From assembly GCA_051453625.1 (NCBI GenBank), contig JBOZIK010000001.1:280679980-280743979 (forward strand): 64,000 nt of DNA, written 5' to 3'. The stretch's first letter is position 1. Each line of letters starts with the position of its first letter. Below are positions 23,456 through 36,200 of this stretch, piece by piece. This DNA comes from Welwitschia mirabilis (Eukaryota > Gnetophyta > Gnetopsida > Welwitschiales). Below the pieces are notes generated by a model. That model made no database searches. It was not told the DNA's origin and saw nothing but the letters and a program-made list of their open reading frames with translations. The position numbers and the translations under genes are program-made.

Positions 23456-24682
23456 TACTATTTATTTCATACAAGGATTAAATCTCTATTGATGTTCTCT
23501 ATTAGGCTTAGAAGTTTTCTCTAAGTAGATCTTCTACATAAAAATAATGGAGTCAATACCTTTAAAATTAGATATCATTAATCCTATACCATTTTTATGT
23601 TATTTCAACACAAAAATAAGAGATTATTCTTGTGAACTTGAGATTCTAGCATAAATAAATATAAGATATGAGTTGTTATTTTCTAGAAATGAATATTGTA
23701 TATTTTTATGAAGAGGTTTAAGCTCAACATTTGGGATGCACTCTTTGCTAGAAGGTTGTTGTTGTAATGCATATGGTAAAGGTTTAAATCTATCTTTCCA
23801 TTTGATGGTTCATATTAAAATTCTTTTGTATTTTAAGTGTTAATTCTTCATGAATTCACATAATGGATGATCTCTTAAAGAAGATAGAAAGTCAAATATT
23901 TCCATCTTCTTAATTTTATAAGTTAAGATCTTCTATGCCATCCATATAGTTGGTTTTCATATAATTGAAAACTTATAATCTTGTATTAATATTTTTAAAT
24001 AAAATTTTTACCACTTTATTTCTATAGTTGGTGAGAGAGTTATAGGTATCTATGAATGATCTTCCTAAGATAAGTAAAAGACCTTTTAAGTTATAGTTAT
24101 TTTAAAAATACAAAATCAACTCAATAGTAAAATTTGTCAACTTATACTAGGATTTTTTTTACTACTCTTTTGAGAATTTTAGTTTAATAGTAATTAAGTT
24201 ATAAAGTTATATTATTTTATTTATTTCTTCTAAGGAATCTCTTTATTTAATGAATATGGCATTGGGTTAAATGTCTTATCTATTCTTTTGTCACTTGTGC
24301 TACCTGACATAGTTGAAGACCAAGATCTCTAAACTTACATAGAATTTTATTTTGAATTATGGCACTTATTTGTCCAGCTAATAAAGTGTTTTTTATTTCA
24401 TTCATTTTTCTTTTTATTGTGGACATATCTTTAATGAATTTCATATATGAAGGAACTTGTTTTATAGCATCATAAAACAATGTGATCTTTACTTCCTTAT
24501 AGTTTTTTAAATATTATTTCTTAAGTTATTCCTTTCTTAGAGATATGACTTGTTCAAGGGATAAAGCTTTTTTGAGTTCTTTACATTTATGCTTTTTTAT
24601 ATTATCATTATTTTACTTTTTAGGCTTCTAGTTAGCTAAGTTTTAAGATTAGGTATAGAGGAATCTTCTTTAAGTAGTAAAA
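23456..24682 (-). pseudogene. pol: Element B protease and start of reverse transcriptase
   Basis: The open frame 24480-24280 reads DAIKQVPSYMKFIKDM and LLAGQISAIIQNKI. These match the Athila segment that precedes the aspartic protease. LILGRSFIDTYNSLTNY (near 24015-24065) is the conserved end of the protease (ILGRPF motif). IPNVELKPLHKNIQYSFL (near 23685-23740) is the start of pol. The segment ends with HQ, a stop and RFNPCMK at about 23465-23495, exactly where LINE-2 begins. Upstream the frame is cut by the left LTR of element D at 24683. Confidence 0.82.
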
Positions 24683-25589
24683 TGTCCTAAATTCCACAAC
24701 TAAAAATTTTCACTTTTACAAACACTTATGTTAAATATTTAAGCCAATAATTCTTACATGAATCTATATGCATGTCAAAAATACATCCTTAAGTAACTTT
24801 TAAAGGTAAAGAAGATAAATAGATCACTTAATGTTTAAATACATGAGAAAATAAAATAATTATTTATTTTCAGAAGAATACAAGTATCATATTGATATTA
24901 TATCTCACAAGTCAACCACAAGATATAATAGATTACAAGGATGAACAAATAACTCCATTTTAATAATTTATCATGCACAAGCTAGAATCAACATTTCCAA
25001 ATTCCCTTCTTAGCAAGACAAATCAGCATTTTTGTGCTTCATTCAACCACTTATTAAATACAAATAGCATGATGTAAGAACTGTAACCTTGATAGCTCCT
25101 AGCATGGTCCATGACAGGGTCTTGGGAAGGGGTTTTCCAAGCTTAAGAAGGGATTCTCAAGAAAATCAAATAAGCAATACCTCATACTCAATACAATAAT
25201 TTGGATATACATTTTCAAGTCTCAATACTCCATGAATATACACTAATAAAATGCTCTATCAAAAGGGTGTCAAAAATACCCACTTGTCTAAAGGTTCATT
25301 CCTATGACCAATAGGAACCCTTTAGATGGGATAAACCCTCTGAAGCCAGATGTCATACACAACTAGACAGGTCACAAACATCACCTTGATTACTCTGACA
25401 GCTCACTTCTTGGCCAATGGAAGCCCTTCAAGTGGCCCAGCCCCTGAATCCAAATAGTTTAGATTACTTAGCAAGTTTTAGACTAAGATATTACATGTGT
25501 AAAGAAAAATACTCTTAAGATCAACGAAGAAAAATCTATGATACATGTAAAAGTTGTAAGAATTAATTGAAACATGTAAGAAATGAATC

Positions 25590-25790
25590 GAAAAACTATA
25601 AACCATATAAATAAGAAATAGAATAACCATAAGCCATACGAACAAGAATTCGAAGAACCAAAAACCATACGAGAAAGGATTTGAAGAATCAAAAACCATA
25701 TAAGAAAGGATTCTAAGAATCAAAAATCCTACAAGAATAAAATAAAAACCATAGAAACCATATAAGAATAAAATGAAAGACATAAGAATC
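25590..25790. repeat. 31-bp minisatellite in left LTR of element D
   Basis: Five to six tandem units of 31 bp begin at 25590, 25621, 25652, 25683 and 25714. Each has a core like 'aaaaaccatacgagaaagga' with substitutions. On the minus strand they encode repeated YGF/YGL-like words, which explains the otherwise puzzling 112-codon open frame at 25816-25478. That frame is very unlikely to be a gene. Confidence 0.85.
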
Positions 25791-25927
25791 ATACCTGAAT
25801 TAAAATGAAGATTCAAAAATTCCTAAAGATTCAAGGCTTAAAGGTTCAAAGGCTTATCTAAGCTCCAAGGTTCGGTAGCAAAGGCTTCTTCAAAAATGAA
25901 AGTGAGGGGAAATGAGAAGGAGGGTTT

Positions 25928-25935
25928 TATTTATA
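25928..25935 (-). promoter_or_regulatory. Probable TATA box of element D LTR
   Basis: Minus strand reads TATAAATA, followed after about 25 bases by a region that would hold the transcription start. The right LTR has a worn version near 32561-32570 (catataag). The position inside the LTR fits an LTR promoter. Confidence 0.5.
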
Positions 25936-26409
25936 ACTAATGTTTAATGGAATGTTAAGAGTCACAAGAATATGAAGATAAAACATCATAAATGAGGGTG
26001 GTCAAGATGGCAAAACTTGGTAAAGATTCAGTAACCACCCTTATTCCATTTCTTGCCAGGTCACTGGATGTATTTATATCATAACAATAAATAGTAATGC
26101 TCATCATGCAATAATGAGAAATTTTAAAAAACCATATTTAAACTATTTTCCAGATATAAATGCAATAGTTACAAAATTATAACCATAAGAATTATAACTA
26201 AATCATAAGAATTTTCAACAAGAGAAATATTATGATTACTACAAAATGTGAAGTGTTATTACATGAATTTTTTTTCATAATAAAAATTGCACCACTAGAA
26301 ATATTTAAATAAATACATGTAGTAATTTAACTAGCTTGAGAATCTATAATAATAAAATTTATTTTAATTAAACTTTTAGGTTAAGTCTCTAAACCTTGAA
26401 AGTCTGGAT

Positions 26410-29400
26410 GTAACGTTACTCCATTCCTTAAGAGGTTTCATCATTGAAACTTGATCTATAATACATCTATTTTATTTTCTCCTAATCATTGTACTTACAA
26501 AGTTGAATTTATATTCCTTCAATGCCATATAATTTGTTGAATAGATTGGAATTTTATGTATAAGCTTACTAATCAAAGATATTAATCATCATGATAACAG
26601 GAATTATCTCTTATGTTTGGAATGAATAATTATTTATAATTTCTCTTCTTCCTTGATCCTTTACCTTGATTTTATAGCATATTCTCTAAAATTTGTGGTA
26701 TATGCATACATCAACTTCAAAATTCATAAAAAAAGTTTGTTATGTACTTCTTTCAATACCTCTTTGACACTTCTGCTTATATAATCTAATTAAATTTTTC
26801 ACTTATTGAATTGGAATATCAACTATGTTAAGAATATTTTATTAGACATTTAATTATACTTCTTAAAACATATTTAAATCAATCTACCTGAAATTAATCC
26901 CTATCCTTTAGGGAAATGTTACCCTTTAAGTCCTTTCTTATGAACATAGATTAGAAGGTTTAATTAAATATAAGACTAGTAATGTAGTTATAGATTTAGT
27001 AATTTCAAAGATCCCAGTAATTAAATGAACAATGTTCAAGGTAATATCTCTAGTAACTACCTATTTTTAGAATGGCTAACTTCTTACTTTATGATTTAGT
27101 TATTTAGCAAAGGTTGACAAAATCAACTTATTGATATTACTTAGATAACTAAGCTTATCAATATAATTATGAAATTAAATAATTATTAAAATTAAATGCA
27201 AAGTAAAAATGTCAAAGTTCAAAATATTTGATAATATCATAAAAAATTCATGTAACAGCAGGTAATTAGTTTACATTTTCTACCAGAATTTTGTCCTCTT
27301 CTAATAAATGAGAAACTCTTAAATCTTGCTTCAATCCCTTAGAATAGTCTTACTTTTCTTAGAAATTTTGTTCTAATCATTTAAAGATAAATATAGACTC
27401 TAAGGATAGCTATGGAAGTCAAATCTCCAAAAAAAAAAAAAAAAAAAGGAAATCATAAAAATAATGTTTACAATAAACATTTGGGTTAAGGTGGAGCTCA
27501 CATATAGCTAAAGTAAATACAAAATCATGTATAAGAAGGAAAATGCATCATATGAAGCATGTGGAAAATCATGAAGCATCCTAAAATGAGTAGAGATAAT
27601 AAGGATAACAATGCTTAAAAATATAAATACAAGAAAATATTTCAAAATGATGGAAAGGTAATGCTAAAGTAAATACTCTAGTTCATTCATGGGATTGACA
27701 TTGAGAAAGTTAATTTACAAAAAGTACCAATTGAAACCTCTAAAGCACAAAGCAAGCTCATAATCATTTAATTTATAGTCACCAATATTACTAGCATGAT
27801 TACACATTATAGTTAATCTTACATAGCTAGTTGTTTTCTTTAATTTCGATCTTCAACCATTCCTTTCAAATCTAATTACTATTTAACCTATGTTTATCCT
27901 AGACTAATTATATAATGCCTTCGTAGTTAGGTAATGAAATCAAAAAATAAAAAGTAAAAAAAAAAAAGACCTAATTCATGCTTATGGTGATAGTAACATT
28001 AGTCATCTTCCATCTTTATTTCATTTCCAAGTCACTTTCATAGTCCCTTAAGACACATATTGAAGACAAGAAGATAAGGATTTTATCTATTATATGGATC
28101 AATATACAAATGATCTAAGAGAGATTCAAATTAATGGTAGTCCACTCCACTTGATTTTGCTGTGATATAAAGCTAAGCATGCAGGAGTTAGAGTTTCCCT
28201 TAGCAAGGTAAAAGTTCCACATCAAATGAAGTCTTCTACTAATTTCATAGTAAAGAGAAGTAAATCAATTTTATTGATTATATTAAATGTCTTTTGTATT
28301 TTACTTTTACTACCTTGAACTTTCAAGCTGAAGGATTGAATATGGCTAAAAGACTCTAATGATCATTCATCAGAATCAAGTCAAAAAGCTTAGAGTGTAT
28401 TTCTTTTACTAGAAATTAGATCAATGTGCATATAATTTTTCTTGTCATTAGAATTTGCAGCATAGTCAAAGAGAAGAAGCACTCTAGAAATAAAAGACTC
28501 CAATGGAGGAAAAATAAAAACATATCAGACTAAGTCTTGGATCTCTATTTCATATCTTTCTACTATTAATAAATTTTTTGAAAATATTTGCAACTTATTA
28601 ATCCTCTAAAATGCTTGTGAGTAGCAAATGTGTGAAACCTGGATTAGAATTAAAGAGAAATTATGGTTTCCTTAAGATTTCTTTCATTTTTGCTAGACTC
28701 TACCTCCTAAAGGACAAGATACAAAGCAAAAGATACCATTAGCATCCAAAATATCCTCTAGAAGATACTTACTTTTGTAAGTGATCTCTAATATTTTAAT
28801 GAGAAGGATAAACCAAGAATGAAATAAAGAGTGCTAATGGTTTCAGTTTAGATTATTCCTTAAGTTACAACCAAGAAAGATTTATCCACCATGTATCAAA
28901 GCAAGAATCTCCATTATATAAATGAAAGATAATCTCTGATTCATAGATCAGCTTCGAGAGAATGAGCATACAACACTTACCAAAAAGTACTTATGCAATT
29001 AAATTAGTCTTCTAGAGGTCTATGTTTACAGATCCTCTCAATGATATAACTTTATCTTAGAAGAGAAACTCTTACAGACTACATCACTCAGTGAATTGAA
29101 ATAGTCAATTTACAATAGTCATTGCATATTATACCTCCACTTAGACTAAACAAATAAATAAATAACTTCTTTATTTGATTATGAAATCAGTATAGACATT
29201 TCAATTATTTAGTAATTATAGCTAAGTAAATTTATAATCAACTAAAGGTACCTATGCTTTATTTTCTTGTATTTTTGTCTGACAAATCTTAAGGCTAGTT
29301 CTTGTCAATGATGATAATTAAGCAATGAAATAGATGTATAGATGAGTGTTATAACCACACAATCATTGAAAAGGTGCAAGAAAAGTATTGAATGCACTTG

Positions 29401-31264
29401 TTTCGATAAGAAAGGCAAGTTCAGAGTCCACTATGGAAGCAATTTAGTCTCCACATAAATGAGCATAATTATCCCAGGATAGTAAAGATAATCTAGGCAA
29501 TAGAGACAAAGCCTTTTATTAAGAAGTAAACGATGAAATGCAGATACAAAAATCCTGCAAGTACACCAGAGGCCCCATGTCTCCTCTTAGCTCTACATAA
29601 TTCCTCTCTCCTCCTAAGAAATCCTTTTTCTAGAAACTCTAAGACAAGTATGCATCCCAATTGATCTTAGTATTTGTTAAATTCATTGTTTTCTATCTAG
29701 AAACCAAAATTTCTGAAGGGAATTCTTGCTTTAAGCCAATAGTATTTTGAAAACTCTAACTAAGAACTTTGCTCTAGAAAGATGCACTAGTCCCTTGATG
29801 ATCTAAAGCTTTTGATCTTGCCATAATGAAGTGGAGTCTCTCAGCCCTTTTTATTTTCTATGTAGTAGGAATTTCCCAATTTCTTTCATGTTAATTCTAA
29901 TTCTGATTAATGTGCCTTTTCTTGAATTGTAATAAGGCACTAGATGATTAGATCTTGATAAACTTGAAAAACATAAGTAGAAGTACACAAGAGAAGATAC
30001 AAAGAGATAATTGAAAAAATAGGAGAAAAAGAAACTACCACCCACAAGAAACAGGAAAAAGTATCCTTAAAATCATAGACAAACTTGGAAGAACCCTCAT
30101 CAAAAACTTGCAGGGTGTCATTATGTAACCTTTCAGAACTAGAAAAAGCCATAGATTTATCATAGCCCTTTCCACCCTAAATACTGACAAGGACATTATG
30201 GTAGTAAGGCTGCTTGGTAGTGGACATATTCCTAGACCTATGTCATCTCCTTCATGCTCACCTTCTCACTTCATTTCTTCCTCTTCTTTAGTACTGTTTT
30301 CCCAATCTATATTTTCTAGTGCAGACATCCTAAGAAGATTAACAAGCCAAGACTGAATGGTGATGAATAAGTTAAGGAGATCAAAAATAGAAAACAAAAA
30401 CAAGGCTCAGTTGGATGCTTCTTTAAGTAGTTCCTCTACTAGTACTTAAGCTTTATCAGGTAATGTTTATGATTCTATAGACATAGTAGAAATAAGGGTT
30501 GTTGTGAAGCTCAAAGTTTTCTCAAACATGTTTTTGCTATGCTAGGGTGGTAATTCTACAAGTGTAATGATAGCACAAGGATGTATGTCGATTTTAGCAA
30601 TTGCTAATATGCTAAGAAAATCTTGACTAATAAAGCAACTATGATCCTAATAATTAAGAAAATTAATGTAGTCTAAAAGAAATCAATTTCCTCTAATTTT
30701 GACCTCCTCATTTATTTCATTTGAGATTTCTCAACTCTAAAGACTTTACAATGGTAATATTCAAGGCTTTTCAAAAACTTATAATGCATTCACACTAAGT
30801 CAGTAAGAATTGCATTTTATTTCATTACAATTTCCTTGTGTAGCATAACTTGATATACTACATCATCTATAGCGCAGAAAGAAGTTATAAAATATCTATA
30901 TAAATCTTGGTCAATTTTTCTCCTACTATTCTATTTGCTTTTATTCATAATTATAATTTATTTTTATTTTTATTTTTATGTAAGGGCCTTGCCCTTACAA
31001 AGCCAATAAAATAACCTTGTAAACTAGGTTTAGATGAAAGATTAGGAATCTATATGAAACTCATTTTCCCAATACTAGACGTGGTTTACTTTTAATTTTC
31101 TTCTTTAACTAATAATACAATGACTTAATAACAATTATGAATCCTAACCTAGGCTCTTATATTAACTTCACGATGACTATGCCCCGTGAAATCGCTAACT
31201 TGGGCTTTAATGTTGAATGTATAGTCACTTCACAATAACTATGCCCAGTGAAATTGTAAATAAG
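26410..31264 (-). other. Interior of element D, no recognised gene
   Basis: About 4.85 kb of AT-rich DNA. Overlapping minus-strand frames at 30152-29851 have short Ser/Phe-rich translations that match nothing I know. A run of 20 A residues at 27429-27448 and another A-rich run near 27958 are simple sequence. No retroviral motif seen. Confidence 0.6.
31141..31264 (-). repeat. Short tandem repeat next to primer-binding site of element D
   Basis: On the minus strand two units of about 55-62 bp share 'atttcac.gggcatagt.at' and 'gtgaagt'. They follow the primer-binding site directly. Confidence 0.7.
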
Positions 31265-31280
31265 TGCTCTGATATCAAAT
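31265..31280 (-). other. Primer-binding site of element D (initiator-Met tRNA type)
   Basis: Minus strand reads TTTGATATCAGAGC just inside the right LTR. The usual plant site is TGGTATCAGAGC, so the single change is G to A. This sets the element's direction as minus. Confidence 0.8.
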
Positions 31281-31285
31281 TAAAA

Positions 31286-32945
31286 CGTCCTAAATTCCAC
31301 AACTAAAAACTTTTACTTTCACAAATACTTATATTAAATATTTAAGCCAACAATTCTTAAATAAATCTATACGCATGCCCAAATACATCCTTAAGTAACT
31401 TTTAAAGGTAAAGAAGATAATTAATTCACTTAATGTTTAAATACATGAGAAAGTAATTACTTCTTTATTTTTGAAAAATTTACTTCTTTATTTTTGAAAA
31501 ATCTCAAGTATCATATAAACATCATATCTCAAAATTCAGCCATAAGATATAATAGATTACAAGTTACAAGGATGAACAAATTACTCCATTTTGATAATTT
31601 CTCATGCATAAGCTAAAAAAATCAACATTTTCAAATGCCCCTCTTGACAAGATAAATCAACTTTTCTATGCTTCATTCAATTACCTATTAAACACAAACA
31701 TCATGGTGTGAGAATTGTAACCTTCACAGCTCCCAGTATGGTCCATGGCAACATCTTAGATAAGAGGTTTTTCAAGCTCAAGAAGGGATCCTCAAGAAAA
31801 TCGAATGATCAATAATTCATACTAGATACAATAATTTGGATACACATTTTCAAGTCTCAATACTCCAAGAATATACAGTGATAAAATGCCCTGTTAAAAG
31901 GGTGTCAAAAATACCCACTTATCTAGAGGTTCATTCCTATGACCAATAGGAATCCTTCCGATGGGATAGACCCTCTAAAGCCACATGTTATGCATAATTA
32001 GACGAGTTACAAACATCACCCTGATTACTCTAACAACTCACTCCCATGGCTAATGGGAGCCCTTCAAGTGGCCCAGCCCCTAAAGCTACATAGTTTGGAT
32101 TACTTAACAAGTTTTAGATTAAGATATTACATGCATAAAGAAAAAGACTCTTAAGATTAACCAAGAAAAATATATGATACATGTAAAAACTATAAGAATT
32201 AATTGAGACATGCAAGAAATTAATTAAAAACTATAAACCATATAAGTAAGAAATCGAAAAACCAGAAGCCATACAAGCAGGGATTTAAAGAGCCAAAAGC
32301 CATATGAGAAAGGATTTTAAGAATCAAAAATCATACAAGAAAGGATTTAAAGAACCAAAAACCCTATAATAATGAAATGAAAATAATAGAAATCATACAA
32401 GAATGAAATGAAATACATAAGAACCATACTTAAATTAAAACGAAGATTTTAGAACTCTCAAAGATTCCAACGTGCAAAGGTTCAAAGGGTTATCTAAGCT
32501 CCAAGGTTCGGTAAGTGAAGGCTTCTCTAAAAATTAAAGTGAGGGAAAGGGTAGGAGGATCTTATATGTAACTAAGGTTTGGTGGAATGCAAAGGGTCAC
32601 AAGAACATGAAGATAAAACATCATAAATAAGGATGGTCAAGGTGGCAAAAGTTGGTAAAGATTCAGTAACCACCCTTATCCATTCCAGATATAAGTGCAA
32701 TAGTTACAAAATTTTAACCACAAGAATCATAACTAAATCATAAGAATTTTCAACAAGGGTAATATTATGATTACTACAAAATGTGAGGTATTATTGCAAA
32801 AAAGTTTTTCTACAATAAAAATTACATTACTAAAAATCTTAAAGTAAATATATGCAATAATTTAATTAGCTTGAGGATCTATAACAACAAAATTTATTTT
32901 AATTAAAATTTTAAGCTAAGTCTTTGAACCTTGAAGGCCTGAACA
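31286..32945 (-). repeat. Element D, right LTR (5' LTR in its own orientation)
   Basis: About 1.66 kb, direct repeat of 24683-26409. On the plus strand it starts 'cgtcctaaattccacaac' and ends 'aaggcctgaaca', so in its own direction it runs TG to (C)G, with the terminal CA mutated. It includes the matching minisatellite at about 32225-32430. Confidence 0.88.
32225..32430. repeat. 31-bp minisatellite in right LTR of element D
   Basis: About six tandem units of 31 bp with cores like 'agccaaaagccatatgagaa'. The copy number is about the same as in the left LTR, so the array was present in the parent element. Confidence 0.8.
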
Positions 32946-33295
32946 TGATAGCTAGTTGAACATTTTCATTTATCTAAGTAGTATGTTTAAGTAAGATAGC
33001 ATTAACTCCCTTAACTTCGCCTTCTACTTTAACTAGGTTGAATTCTTTAGTATTGGGAATAGATTAATCCAAAATCTCACCTTTTCTCTTTGGTTAATTG
33101 AAGATAAAAGGTAGAATGTAGTTTAATAGATTTGATCTATCCCTTTCTTAAACATTGAATAGTTCGAGTTGTATGATTATTAACTTTAGCTTATTTATTT
33201 TTACTATTTATTTAAGTCCTATAATTATTTTAGAATGATTTACAATGATTTACTTTAAGGTTGAATAGGCCTTTGTAAAGTAGTGGCTTTATTTT
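32946..33295 (-). pseudogene. gag: Element B gag C-terminal/linker fragment
   Basis: Lies between two insertions (element D and the long LTR) and by position is the stretch of element B between gag zinc knuckle and protease. Translation gives weak, charged sequence (QLTKEKR, VEGEVKGVNAI) with frameshifts. No firm motif, so the call depends on its place in the reconstructed order. Confidence 0.45.
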
Positions 33296-36200
33296 TGTAA
33301 CACTCCAACTTAAACTACCCTCATTAAGTATTATTTTTTTAATTATTATTTGTTAAATATTTAAAATTCTTAGTAGAACCTAGAATCAACTTTTACATAT
33401 AGTTGTTTACCATATTTATAAATTTTTAAGAAAAATACACATTACAAATATATTTTATGGAAAGATTATTTTGGTTTAAAAATAATAAATGTGTCATTTA
33501 TGTATCTTACATTTTTTTTCTAGTTTTTCTTTATACAAAAATATTTTTTATATGGTTGATGAGATATCAACTTATTAGGTTTAGGATAATTCATAACTAA
33601 TATAATAGGAGATCACCTCTCCTAGTAATAGCATTCTAACTCAATATGTAGCTACTATTAAATATGAGTTTCTTTTACTTTAGATTCCAAAAGTAAAACA
33701 AACATTGTTGCATTTAACTCCATAAGATAAGACTTTACCTCAATATATCATCAAAAAAGTAAGAGGTGGTATGTATGGTAAAGGCATGCTTACAAGTGAG
33801 CCTTGCTTCTTTGAAGGATTTTAGGATGATGTAACATGATCATCTAACATCAACATCTTGGGATATTAAGTAAAAGTAATACCATATATGGGTAGTATAG
33901 GAGAATGGTGATTAAATCCACTTCTAAAAGGGCTTTATATAAAAATGCAATGCAAACCATCTTAATGATGAAATCCAAATATAAGGATGAACTTTATCTT
34001 GATATAGTCATCGTTTGATGAACATGTCATACAAATGCATGCATATAAATTCTAACGAATATGAATATTTAGTTTATTTTTTACCTTTAAAAATATAGAT
34101 ATAACTTCATTGGGTTTATTTTATTGCAATAGTTACACATAGAAGAAAAGAAAGACATAACATGATCTTAATTTGGATTCTTGAAAAATAATTATTTTTG
34201 AATAATTTAGTAATGAAAATTAAGCTATTGTAAATAAATTTCCATTTTTTCTTTACTTAATAATACCTTTCAAATAAACCACAATGAAATTCTAAATTTC
34301 TTTTGAAAATAAAAATATTCTATGCATGAAACTATACTCTTTAAATCACTTTTCTTCAAGTCTAGTTAGTAACTTTCTAACATAATAATATGATTAACGA
34401 AGAGAAAAGTAGAATCATAATATACAATGCATACTTAGAATTTATATACATACAAAATCAATAAAAGGGATAAAAATCAAAAGAACTAATTAACCTGACT
34501 AGATTGTCAAAATTAAAACCCCAATAAATTTTTAAAAATATTTATTAAAATAATAGTCACAAAGAAGAAAAGAATTATATATATAAACAAAAAGCATTAA
34601 TAATAGTATATAATTGAAAAATTAAAGTACATTTTTTTAAATAACTAATTATTCAAACTCAACTTATGGTAAAATAGGAAATTCCCTTACTATTCAAGAA
34701 CAAAGGCCTTAATAGGAAGGGCATAAATCATGCTTTCTTAAAAAAAACTTTAATGCAAATGATATGAAATGAAATTAGTCTAATTATTATACATCTTAAA
34801 CTCTTAAATTATTATAATAATTATTTTTGGCCTTTTAAGGGACTTTTAATTAAAAATTAATAGCTAATTATCTATGAAGATAAAAATAAATTATTACAAT
34901 TTTCCCTTAAAATTGACTTATTAGATAACTTTAATAAATTAACTCCATCAAATTTTGGTATCTATAAATAAATTTTCTAAGCTTATACTCTAACCATAAA
35001 AAATGTTTAACTTTTCAAAATTATTATAATACCACACTATACTAAAAAAATCATAACTTCTGAACTACTTTGAATTTTTAAGTAATTCAAGATTATTCAA
35101 AAAGATTGTTTAATTCATTATAATTTAAACTATCCATTAACTATAATTTAAGATTAGTTGCTTAATATTTTCATATTTATTTTTGAGTTATTTTTGTAAA
35201 GTAATGTTTAAAAAATTCATTAAATCTCAAAAAATTATTATTATGAATTTTTTTATGTTAATTAAATCTAAAATTATTAAAAAAATCTCATTTAATTTTA
35301 ATTAATATTTAATGAGTTATAATCTTCCTAGCTCATGTTTCATCTCAAAAAAAAAGAATTTTATCTATACAAGAACATAAAAATTTATATGTAAACTTAA
35401 GTAACTGTAATTGATAAAATTATGAAAATACATAATATAATTAATTTATATAATATAAAAATAAATTCTAAATAATAAAAGAATACATTAATTAGAAAAT
35501 TAAATTCACCAAATTAGTTTAAGTTAAACAAATTCAATGAGCCTTAGGGTTAATATGAAGGACTACCTAGGATAAATGAGATTGAGGATCAAATAATCCA
35601 CCCTAATAGGAGTATTATAATGCATATATGATGCATTACAATAATAAACAAAACATGAGTACCCAAATATTATAGTGAGCCCCATGGTTACTTAGCTAAA
35701 ATTTCCAATTAGTAACCTTATCAGCTAAGCATGTGAAGAGACCCCTCAAATCTTTCCTTCATCTTGGTTTGAGTCAAATGGAAGGAACAATTTCAACATA
35801 ATAAACATTATAAAAATTTTATGAAATGGCCTAATGAATAGTCTATTATGCCACAAGTTTCTTTAAGAAATTAAATAGCATAAGAATACAATGAATAGAG
35901 GAAACCTACTTGCAAAAGTAATGATTAGAGACACCTACTCGATGAATATTGATGAAGATTCAATGAAATCCTGAGCTTAAATGTCCTTAGCTCTAAGCTC
36001 TAAAATCTAAGCTTTGAGCTCTAAGATCCAAGCTCTAATATCCAAGCATCACACTGAAATACAAAAGGATGATAAGATAAGAGAAGAATATGAAGAGTGA
36101 AAAGTGAATTTGATAAAATGCACTCAACTAAAAAAATGAAAAATTAGTTTTCAAGAGAGGGAAGGATTATAGGTAAATTATATACCACAAGTTCTTAATT

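Larger units (their letters stand above)
24683..26409 (-). repeat. Element D, left LTR (3' LTR in its own orientation)
   Basis: About 1.73 kb, starting 'tgtcctaaattccacaac' on the plus strand. Compared with the right copy it keeps recognisable blocks throughout, including 'cattcctatgaccaatagga' and 'ttcagtaaccacccttat'. It contains a 31-bp minisatellite and a TATA box. The many differences between the two copies indicate an old insertion. Confidence 0.88.
24683..32945 (-). mobile_element. LTR retrotransposon D, minus strand, without recognisable pol
   Basis: Two long direct repeats (24683-26409 and 31286-32945) flank about 4.9 kb. A primer-binding site complementary to initiator-Met tRNA lies next to the right repeat, so transcription runs right to left. 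Careful reading of the interior gave no gag, protease, RT, RNase H or integrase motif. It is therefore a LARD-like non-autonomous element, or one whose genes are beyond recognition. It was inserted into element B between the gag linker and the protease. Flanking pentamers taaaa and tgata agree at only three of five bases. Confidence 0.85.

Noticed and set aside
25478-25816. 112-codon minus-strand open frame with Phe/Tyr-rich translation, looking like a membrane protein
   Set aside because: It is produced by the 31-bp minisatellite in the LTR of element D; 31 is not a multiple of three and the right LTR does not keep the frame.
27429-27448. Run of 20 A as the tail of an unrecognised retroposon
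   Set aside because: No target duplication or LINE/SINE body was found beside it; left as simple sequence.
29851-30152. Overlapping minus-strand frames in element D that could be a small gene
   Set aside because: Low-complexity Ser/Phe content, no motif, no support from the other frames or from element order.
31141-31264. CRISPR-like spaced repeats
   Set aside because: Only two to three degenerate units, in a plant-type LTR element leader; no constant repeat with unique spacers.
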